Positions 48,901 through 60,900 of a stretch of DNA of 64,000 bases are shown one piece after another. A program made the position numbers and the translations under genes. The number at the start of each line of letters is the position of its first letter. Position 1 is the stretch's first letter. The DNA comes from Pomphorhynchus laevis (lineage: Eukaryota > Acanthocephala > Palaeacanthocephala > Echinorhynchida > Pomphorhynchidae). The notes under the pieces were generated by a model. It ran no database searches and was not told where the DNA came from. It saw only the letters and a program-made list of their open reading frames with translations. The DNA lies in contig WNNJ02001084.1 in NCBI GenBank assembly GCA_012934845.2, positions 62,001 to 126,000 of the forward strand, given 5' to 3'.

Positions 48901-51900
48901 AGTAAGGGAAGTATAGAACATTTAGGGAGATGATGATAACAGCCACCATCCAAGGAGTGATCATTATACCGCCGTTAGGGCCGGAATCCGGAAGGGCAAC
49001 CTGCTCTCTTCTGGGCCTTACTAGAGTGTTCGCTGTCTCTTCTATTAATACCTTTGCATATCAAGTTAATCTGAACTGTTTCACTAAACATCATTCAATA
49101 GAATTCGGGGAAACTCCTGCCCTTAACCTTTTATATATTCGAAATGCAGATGTTATAGTACTTTAGGAAACTAGATTTATCCCTAATCCCCAGGATATTA
49201 CTCAATTTATTCCAAAGCACATAACCTCCCACATAACTCCGTATATTATCATACCCAGTCTTCTTAATTTCCAGGCATTTTAACCCGAGTGGATAGCTCA
49301 TTAAGATCATCTCTCTGACTAAACTATTCTTGTCCAGTCCATTCTTGTAACCTCTGGATCGTATATTATGCAGCGGCTATGACATGTTATTTGTGACTTC
49401 AACTACAGAACTGGTCGTTGGATAATGCAACACTTCGCAGAACAAGGAACGAATATCCTATTCATAAACCACCTTCCCCACCTTTCATTGCACAAAAACG
49501 AATTTTCTCCTTGACATACTACTACATGTGAAGTGGCTGTTAAAGCCCTTCTGTATTGAGCAGTCGCGCCTATAGTTGTCAACCTCACACGACCTACTTT
49601 GTTGACTATAGAGTAAGATACATTGCTGAGGAAGAAAGTTCCACTTTGATCCTATCAAAGTGGTCGCTTCCAAGCGGCTATCCAACTCTCCCTGTAGTAG
49701 GTAATGCGAGACTGACCCGATTCAATTCCTACCTATCATCGCAATCTACCGCGATCCTTTCGACTACCTATAAAATTCGTATAAACAATCCCACTCCAAC
49801 AAAACTAAAGGTCCTATCAAAAATGCTACACCTCCCTGAATCTATCAGTTTACGTCAGACAGGCCCTCTCAAAAGAATGCTCGAGCTCTTAATACATGTT
49901 TCAGCTGAGTAAGGATAGGGTGAGCATTGCTCGTCTTACCCTCTCTCCGTATTCCTTTATGAAGATATTCAAGAAGGAGAAGTTTGTCTGCTGGAACGAT
50001 AGAGCCTTGGATCCTTGGATTAGATCGGTAGTATAGGCCTTGATAAAGTTTCGGAAAAATCACTATCCCTACATAATTATAGAGCCACTCAATCTTCCCG
50101 ACCAATCCCGCCTTGGGATGAATTCAGGAGCAGGGACTTATCTGTTATATATATCCTTAGCTCCTTAGCGCTACTTCCGAACACCTTCAGCTTCCATGCG
50201 CCATCCTTTACTCCGATCTGTCAGCTTTTGACAGACAGTCAGAAGAAAGTGGTTTTATTACGCTGATACTAGTCTCCCCCTCCGATGTTGCTGGCATCAA
50301 AATTAGCCAGATAATATTTTTCCTAAAAATAAATCGATTTCATGCGCTGAAGACCTGTGGCCCATTTCGATTCAAAACTCTCTCACCTTCGTCTACGACA
50401 AAGCGCTTACGCGTATAATCATCGAAGTAAGCATAAGTTAATCCCTCAAGGCTTTCATACGTTTGTACAAAGTCGCTCGGTTAATTCAGCAATAGGTGAA
50501 GTGCATCAGTTTTGTCGATAGAACAGTCATCAGCTTGCTATGGCTGTCTTTATTGACTTTTCTGCTGCATTTGACCCCATCTCTATTCCCTTTATTATCT
50601 CTTCTCTCAGGTCCCTTGGGTTGCCTGCTAGAATTGTTAACAGAGTGGAGATATTGCTGTATACGAAGCGATTCTTGGATGAAGTCCACCCTAAGGCAAG
50701 TCAGTTCTACCCCATTACAGGTGTGCCTCATTGTTCCCCCACTTTCTCCTATCTTATACCTCGTTGCTTCTATAGTACTCTTTAAGGCATTTAAAATCGA
50801 CCAACATCTAGTGGTTTATGCTTATGATACAACAGCCTTGTTATCTGAACGCAGGTACAAAGATGTCGTATTTGACATTAGCCGCTTCTTTTAAATATTA
50901 AATGACCAATTACCATCTTACAATCTTATTCTTAAATCCGCAAAATCGCAGGGGATTGCCTTTAATGGCGCTACTGCGACAAGGAAAAAAGTAAAGAGAC
51001 TAGCAATATCAGCTCTCTTTCATATTGAACAATCAACCACCCTTATCTTTGCAAATCGAGTAAAATACCCGGGGTGAACCATTATGATAACGGTCGACCT
51101 GACCATACTTGATTAAATTCAAAGTCCCGAAGAGAGCTAGATGTGCCCTGAAACGAGCCCACCATATGTCATTCAGAGAAGGTGTTAAGGTGCACCTATG
51201 GTGCACCTGGGCAATCCCGGGATTAGTCTTCTTTTCCAGAAGACGTCTCCAGAGCAAAGACGAAAGTTTTTTAAACTCCTCAGCTCGAGATTACTTACCA
51301 TAGTACACCTCGACTGGACCCTCAGGTTTTGAGAGATCCTGAATGATTTAAACGGAAGGCGGCGCACTGGTATAGGCTGGAGGGATCTGATCCCCTTTGC
51401 CGCTCTTCTGCTATGATAATTTTTAATTTATGGATGTATTAACTTTTTAATACACTTTCAAATGCAATCAATTATTCAACTTCAATATAGTCGAAACGTT
51501 TGTGGGGTTGTTTTAAATGTAAAACAAAATTTCGAGTAACTACTTTATACCTTTGATGATTTTCTTTCGCTATCTGCAGCTAAGTTTAACCAGTTTTTAT
51601 TCGCATTGCTAAAATAGTTCACGAAATATAAAAATCAAGAATACTACAATAATGCCCCAATGTCGTGGTTGTATCATCAGTGCTGTTTATCATATCAAAT
51701 TGAGTCCATTCGCACCGATCACCTGCAAATACAGAAAAATGGAAGTCACAAAGATTACAAATTAAGGAAAAGATATTGAAATTACATTATATTATAATTA
51801 TAATAACTTTATAATTATAATATAACGTTTTTATAATTGATACTACAATTATGTATAATATTATAATCAACAAATAAAATATCATTCCGTATTTTTTTAT

Positions 51901-54900
51901 TTAATTCGTAAAATTTATCTACAATGAGAGGTAATAATATTTTAATATATTTAATATTTAAATGAATATATATTATGATCTAATATTTTAAAAATATTTT
52001 CTGATAATTATTGAAAATAGGTTTAAATTTTTGTGTTTTTATCGTTTAACGTTATCTTATTTTTAATACAAACTAAATGTTTCTTTTGACAATTTAAAAT
52101 TGAATCATGCTTTGAAATTAGGATATTAGCGAACTTCAAATTTCTAGTGACATTTTGAATGTCAATTTTATAATATAATGCTTTTATTCTTTTTAAAAAC
52201 GAATAATAGTTAATTAAATAAAATTTTTATATATTTGACAACTTTGCGATATTTTGCAAAAATATTTTGCACAATTCCTGTATCTAAATTTTATTTTAAA
52301 GCAAGAAAATACATTATAGTCGTCAATTGAATGAAGCTGATTACTTTGGTATTTAATATTAGAAATTACAAGTAATAGTTATGCAAAATTCATATAAATT
52401 GTTGAACATACCGTAAAATCCTGGCTTACAAATGCAGTGTCGTCCTTCATTTGAACTGTAACATTGACCTCCATTGAAACAAGTAGCTGGTGAACAATAG
52501 TTTATACGATGTTGACAAAGTTTGCCTTCAAAGGGTACAAAACAATTTAAGATAGCTTTTTACTAATCATTTTATCAATTACTAATACTATCAATAATAT
52601 TGTGAAATAACTTTTAGTTATCAAAATTTGTATTTACTTAATAATTTAATTATTATAAATATTTTAAATTGAAAAACTATGGTATTATATTTATTTGCTA
52701 ATTACTTAACTTAATATTATCTAATCAAATTAGATAATAAGATACAAGACAATAGGATAAATACTACTGTTCATTCGTTTGGGCTCTTTAGGATATATAT
52801 ATATATAGTCGGAAAAATTTCAGCTCACAGATGCAATCAAATACAATTAAAAACTATCAATGCAAGTGGCAGCATGAAATACAGGTGATCCGGCTAGCGG
52901 ATCACACACATCGGGTAGGTTTCTAATAGATCGTTAGAATACGATCCCCTACCAAAAGTAATATACAGAAATGTATATCTACACCACTGGAGCAGCCAGC
53001 TTAGTGGATGTTGCGTTGAATCACGATACAGACGTCTTGAGTTCAAATTCGATCAGCATCGGTCAACGGAGAATGCAGATAATAAGGGTCGAAACGTTAA
53101 ATGTAGGTCTGGGTCAGCAGCTGATGAGACCCACCCAGACTGATTAGTAGCGTCCTGTTGTATCAAAAATAAGATCAATACCTGTGAGGATAATATCGTG
53201 CCACAATCGGAAAAATTTCAGCTCACAAATGCAATCAAATACAATTAAAAACTATCAATGCAAGTGGTAGCATGAAATACGGGTGATCCGGCTAGCGGAT
53301 CACACACATCGGGTAGGTTTCTAATAGATCGTTAGAATACGATCCCCTACCAAAAGTAATATACAGAAATGTATATATACACCACTGGAGCAGCCAGCTT
53401 AGTGGATGTTGCGTTGAATCACGATACAGACGTCCTGAGTTCAAATCCGATCAGCATCAGTCAACGGAGAATGCAGATAATAAGGGTCGAAACGTGAAAT
53501 GTAGGTCTGGGTCAGCAGCTGATGAGACCCACCCAGACTGATTAGTAGCGTCCTGTTGTATCAAAAATAAGATCAATACCTGTGAGGATAATATCGTGCC
53601 ACAATCGGAAAAATTAATACTATCCAAAAAAATAAAATATAATATAAAATGATTATATATTAATATATTAATATATATCCAGAATATTTATTTAATATAT
53701 TTTAATATAATATTATAATATTTATAATCAGATGATTTTAGTACTATTTTTATCAAAATTGGTAAATTACTAATTAATACTATCCTATATTGAATTAACT
53801 TTATCCTATATATTGAATTATATCGTTTTTGGGGAATGTCACTCAAATTGGATATGCACATAAGCTTATATCACTACACTAAAACCTTGAATGTATTAAG
53901 AACACTGATCCAAAAATGGAGTTTGTGAAATAATACTTATTTAGTGGAAATAAATAACACTCAATTAATTATCTTTAAATAGTCAATCTGTGTTTGTTAC
54001 AACAAAGTTAGATAAAGTTCAGAAAGTCAGCTGGATATTAAACGTGACGATAAAAGCGATTTAAATTTAAGCAAACTTATGTTTATCACCTTAAATATTA
54101 ATTATAAAATATTAATTTTGAATTTAAAATATTAATTTTGAATATATGCAATGATTAAAATTATAAAGCAAAAGTTTACCTGTGTATCCAGGATAACATG
54201 AACAGAAATATGATCCATTAGTGTTTACGCAATTACCGTTTTCACATGGATAAAGCTCACATTCATTCATGTCAAGCTCGCATCGCGTACCATAATATCC
54301 TGTCGAACAATATAACTCAAAATCAGATTACTAAATAAAATACCTAGCGGGCATTGACATGTTACGCCTCCTTCGATTTTGTTGCATACACCATCATTAA
54401 AGCAATTGTGTCTTGAACAAGAATATGAACCTATTTCGTTATCTAAAATGAAAAATAATTATTATGAATTCAAAATAAAATATTACAAAACAGAAATTTG
54501 CTTGCTGGCAGCAAAGTATTGCTTACCATTACATTAATATTTAATTAAATTATATCGGCTAACTGATGCTACGTAAATTATACTATTTATAAATAAAAAA
54601 TAATGAAATATAAATTAGAAAATAATAAACAAATGACCTAATTAGCCGCTAATTTTTACTCTGATTGAAAGAATCAGGAAGATTAAACACCATAAACTGA
54701 CTCTATGCTGTTTCGACTATTAAGTCTCATCAGTATGGGCCTGCTGAACAACTGGATTGGAGTGTAGCACCCTTCTAGACAGCTCAATTAGTCTTTCCAG
54801 TACATATTGATGTGTACTATAAGGATTTATTGAACTGTCTAGGGGTGCTGCACTTTAATCCAGTTGTTCAGCAGCCCCTTACTGATGAGACTTAATAGTC

Positions 54901-57900
54901 GAAACAGCATAGAGTTAGCTTATGCGGTTTAGCCTTCCTGATTCCTTTAATCAGAGTAAAATTGTAAATAATTTAATAATTATAAATAATTATTAAGATT
55001 TTATTTAATTAAAAAGTTTAAATTTAAATGGATATCCAATATAAAAATCAATGTTTATGAATCGTCTTCTATTCCTCGACCCAACATCGCAGCGAGCTAA
55101 ATACACCACGATATGACGTATTTCTTCTAAATTTGATTATTTAGTGTAATATTTTATTCTAATTGATAATATTATTTACTATCCATCAAAAAAAATCATA
55201 TAAGAGTTTAAATTTATATTTTATAATAAATTTAAAAATATGGTTATTAATAAATCTCCAGTTGTCTGAAAAATTCGCAGAATTTAAATAAGTAATTACT
55301 TCTTTTTATAACAAAGTTACTTATAAGAATTTACTTAGCAAATTCTTATAAGAATTTACATAAGAATTTTTATTCTAGGAAGACGATATATAAGAATATA
55401 GACTAGACGTCATTAGGATGAACTACTGTGTTAACAGATTTAGGTATGTTTACACAGACCAAAATATAGCAGATCCTTATATGTTATACATATAACATAT
55501 ATAATATGTAAGCATATGTAACATGTAATATTGACTGACGGAGACACCAAATCGGTTCAGCTGAGTGAGTCTACGTATTTTATATTATTTATAAATAAAA
55601 TAATGCTAAATAAAATTCAAATAATTTAAAATAAATAATTAAATAAATATAAATAATAATAAATAATAATTAATAATTATATAATATTTTATATAATTTA
55701 TATAAAGGTAAAATAAATACTATATAAAAAAGTTAAAATTAATACCATATATAAAAGGTTAAAATTAGAAATGGGACAAATTATTATACCTCGTTACCTT
55801 TCGGTATTGTGCTTAAATCAAGACAAATCTTATAAACACCCCAAGACAAATATACAGAAACCATGAAGTTTCAATATAGAGGCATCCTTAGTATTAATTG
55901 ACTAATAGCTTAATAACTTAGTGGTTTACTGTGTTACATATTGACAATATGTTAAAGAAATAATTGCAGTTGATCTGAAAAAACTAGGTTCTTAAAATTT
56001 ATTAGAACGACAGGAAGGCAGTTATTGGCGGCACTAATATTTAGATTCAAAAAACAATTTAATATAATTTAAACGAGATTCTTTAAGGTTGTCATTAGAA
56101 CTTTATCTGGTCATATTTATAAAATCAACTTATGTTTTTATTTTCACAGTTTATGAATTGTATACTTAATTAATTGAATTAATTAATTATTAATTATTAG
56201 ATAATTAATTAGTAATAATTGATTGTAATAATTAGATAAATAGATTTTATATAATTTATATAAAGTATAAATAAATTTAAAATTTAAAATAATTAAATCA
56301 GCTAACTGAGTCTACGTATTGTTATATAATTATAAAATAAACAAAACATCATAATGCTAAATCAAAATTTAATAATTAAATAATAAAATAAATAATTGTT
56401 TTTAGATTTTCTATAATTTAAATCAAGTTAAAAAATAAAAATAAAAATAAAAAATAAAATTTAAAATAAACGTCATTTTTATGAATTGACTAATAAATAA
56501 CAGACGTTGTATCAGAATAAGAACTAGAGGTCATCAGGAGGAACTGATATGCTATCAGGTTTCGGCCTCTAGCTCCTCTACCCAACATAGCAGCGGGGCC
56601 AAATACATGCTAATGATGTATTTCCTCTGATAAAACTATCTAGTATCTTATTCTAATGCAAAGTATTTTATTTATTATTTATCCATAAAAATTTGCCACA
56701 AGAGTTTAAATTTATTCTTTATATTATTGTGTTGATTTATATATTTTACTATTTTCTGCTTGATGTTATTTTTATAGTAACCTAGTTTAAAATATTTATC
56801 TATTAAATTATTTAAATGATTTTGAAGAAAGCCAATATCATTACATATTGTTGCAATTCTTAAAATTTCATTATTTAATGTATTATATTTTATATCATAT
56901 GGTATGCATGAATGCTCATGCAAAAATATGTTTCTTGTAAATTTAAATATGTCATCTTTACGATATAAATTAATAGTAGTTTTAGTTAATGTTATTTTAA
57001 TGTTCATATCTAGATATACACCTTCTTTATCATTAATATTGGTTTTGTTAAGAATAAGGCTTTCTGGATAAATGTGTTCACTAATTGAATAAAAATTATT
57101 AGAATTAAATACACATATATCATCAATGTATCGAAACATATATTTCATATATTTATATTGTTTAGATTTAGTTTTTACACAGTTATGAACAAATTCATAT
57201 TCTATAAAGCTTAAAAACAAGTCAGCTATAATTGGGCTACTATTACCACCCATTGGAACACCTTTTACTTGTCTAAATATAGATGTCCCTACTTTTAAAT
57301 AATTTTGATTTATCAAAATATTTAAGGATTCTATTAATTCAATTTTATCCATATATTTATATTTATTTGATGGTTTAATTTTTGTTAGATAGGCGTTATA
57401 ATTATTATAACATATATATGTATATCTTTTTCCGAATATAAGGTTAATTAATTTTACTAACGCTTCTTTAATATCTACTAAATCTAGATTTGAATAAAGC
57501 GTACTAAAATCGTATGTATTTATATTTTGAAAATTTATTCCTTTTGTCTGTTCTAAAAATTCTTTTGTAGAATTAATACTGAAATAGTGTTTTATACCAG
57601 TATTAATTTCGATTACCTTGCAATATTTTTTAAAATGTGCTTTAATTACTTTAAGTATTTTATTCATATAGACAGAAAGTGGTTTTAATGTACATTTAAA
57701 CGCACTACATATGAACCTAGGTTTTATTGGATTTTTATGTAATTTTGGATTCCAATATAATATAGGTATAGTTTTATTATCTAATTCAACCTTTATACCC
57801 TTTTTATCCATTATAGAACAGTGACTTGTAATAATTGTTTCTAAACTCAACTCACTACGTTCATATGTTGGATTTACATTTAAATCATTAGAATTAACCT

Positions 57901-60900
57901 CTTTCATTAGTATATCATAATAAAGCTTTTTGCATATGAAGACAAAGTTATTACTAGCTTTATCAATAGTTTTTATTATATAGTTATCCTTTAATTTAGT
58001 AAGTTCTTTATACATATCTTTATTAATTTTATCTTTCCTTTTATAATTGTTTGTTATTTTCATTTTATTTTTAATTTTATCAAATATATAATCTTTCCAA
58101 ATGTTTATCTTAGATATATTCGAGCTTTCACTATTAATCAGCTTACTAAAGTAATCATTTAAGTTATTATATAACGAACTGTAAATTTTATTTTTGTCGT
58201 TGTTGTTATTTAATCTATATTTATACCCTTTTGATAGCAGCTTTCTTAATTCACAATTCTCAATTAATTCTAGATTATGGGTACATATATGTTCATTTAT
58301 TTTATCAAAACTAAGACTTTTACAATTGCATTATGTTTCCATTATGTTTCTAATATTATCGTTACATATTGATTTTAATTCTTTATTATAATTACAAATT
58401 TTTCGTCCTAATGATGGTAGGAGTTTATACCTTATTTTAGGAATATATTTACTTAAATCTGACCCTATTATTTCTTTACTTTTAGAATTATTTAAAAGTC
58501 CGGCTATATTTATGTTATCTATACATTTATTAATGAAGTTTATGGTTAATGTATATTTTTTATTGATATTATTTACATTTAGTGTACGATTATAGTATTT
58601 TGTATTACAATAACTGTCTATTATACAACTTAGCCTATCATAGTCGTTAATTAATTTTTGATTTATTGAACATATGATATCTTTAGAAAAACTTCTTATA
58701 TTTACATAAAGATCTTTTAGCTTATTATCACTTAAAAGTTGTTTTAATATTTCTAATTGTTCATTTATATACATATATTTTTTAATATTTTTAACTCTAT
58801 TTTTCCTATTCCTTTTATCACCATGACTTCTTGGTTTGCGTTTAACCGGATTATTATAATATAGTTGTTTATTATGTATTATACTACTTCTGTCAATTCC
58901 TTGTACCACGTCATTCAATCCTAATGGGTACATAGAATTAAGCGTTTTAATCCAAAAATCTTCTTTTTCTAATAGTTTTTGATTTAATATTGAAATGTTT
59001 TCTTCGATAATATGTTCTAAAATAAATAATTTACAGTTTTTAATATCATGTCCTATTAATCTCATATGTTTATGAAATATAGTTTGACTATTATGCTGTA
59101 TATTATATATGTGTTGCCTAAACCTAGTTTTTAACATTTGATATGTTTTTCCTATATATTGCAATCCACATGTGCATTGTATTAGATACACTACACCTGC
59201 GGTACTGCAGTTACAATTATTATTAATATTTAATGAAAAACATTTGTTTGTCGTATTACTTACGATACAATTATTATTATTTATAACATCACAAAATCAA
59301 TTTTTTATAAATTGACTATAAATAAACAAACGTTGCATCGGATTATTCTTTTTATGAATAGACTAATAAATAACATACAATGTTTCATAATAAAGATTGC
59401 ATGTTATCAGGAGAAACAATGTTCGAGTATATACGCAAATATATTTTACGGTGACTTATTGATTAATTTCGTATTTATTAATTAATATTACATAATTAAT
59501 TTCGTATTAATTTTTCAAAATTTTAGAATTCATAAATCATATTTGCTCAAAGCTTTAATTAAAAAATTTCACCTTAAAATTTTATTGTCCGAATTTAAAT
59601 TTTATAGAAACAATATGAACAAATCAAGCAACAAACAAAACGTTATTCCACAACAGGATCCACTCAGATCGCCCTAACGGCTTTATGGCATACCTTGGTC
59701 AGTACTGTGGTTTCAAATAGTCTTATAACTTATTGATTAAACGTAAAAGTGATCAAAAATTATAGAAATAGATATCATGATATATATCATATATATTATA
59801 GAATATAATAATATTATTAAATATTAATATTATTAAATATTAATATTATTAAATATTAATAAATAATAAATATTATTTATTAATATTATATTTATAAATA
59901 ATAAATATTATAATATATATCTAGAAATGGATATATATCTTATATCTAGAAATAGATCTAAAATTATGGCCAAATTTGTTCCTTGTGGTATAACAATTGA
60001 TATAATAATAATAAAAAATTCTCAATGATAAAAAATTAGTCATGGATTCAGCGAGAAATTCATGATTTATATTGGAATATAAAGAATATCAAGAATGTTT
60101 AGGACTTTCGCAGTCCTAAATGACTGCGAAATTTTACATTTTTTATGATATTTGTATCATAAAAAATGACATTTTTATGATACAAATATGATAAAATCTC
60201 ATTTTTATGATATATTGTATTATTTTAATGGCATGTAACGCGTTAAAGAGCGTTCAACGATTTAGAAGTTAATCAAAAATATATTTTTAAATTCAATATA
60301 TTACAATTATTAATGATTTAAAAGTGGATTTATACTAAATACCTGCTTCCAAAATATCATCAAATCTATCTGAATATAGCGGATAATCGGCATAAGGCTA
60401 AATTACATTTACAATTATATATGCATATTGGCATCGTTTTACAGTTTCACAGTGACGACCAATAAAGCAGTCTTTACACTTGCAATAGTACGTTCCGTCT
60501 GAAAATGGAATGCAAAGTCCGTTATTAAGACACTTCACACCTGCACAAGTATCCTTCAATTTGCACGGGCTCCCTAATTGTTTAATTAATTTTAGTTACG
60601 GCTTACACTGAATGTAACTGAAGCAATTCAATAACAGCACTAACATCTAGGAATCATTTTATGAAATTTATAAATATCAATGAGAAGATTACTTTTCAAA
60701 AGATTAAAACCATAAAGAAATTACTTTTGTGGTACAAGTAATTCTTTCAACATAAGAAATGTTAAAGATTTGCAACTTAAAAAACCCTTTTCTTCTTAAG
60801 AAATGATTTTCAAAATTATTTTTTATTTATAAATTGTTATATTCTTACAAATTGATGCAATTATAAGATATACAATTATAATACAATTATAATTATCTTA

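Larger units (their letters stand above)
52809..53640 (+). repeat. Two tandem 398 bp family C units plus a partial third
   Basis: 'tcggaaaaatt' occurs at 52809, 53207 and 53605, exactly 398 bp apart. The two full units differ at only a handful of positions, so the duplication is recent. Each has tRNA-like promoter boxes, the ribozyme-like segment, and a tail 'gaggataatatcgtgcc' resembling the family A tail 'gaggataatatcaaacc'. Confidence 0.93.

Noticed and set aside
51109-51303. 64-residue frame and its overlapping minus frames as host genes
   Set aside because: They are parts or shadows of the degenerate LINE C-terminal region.
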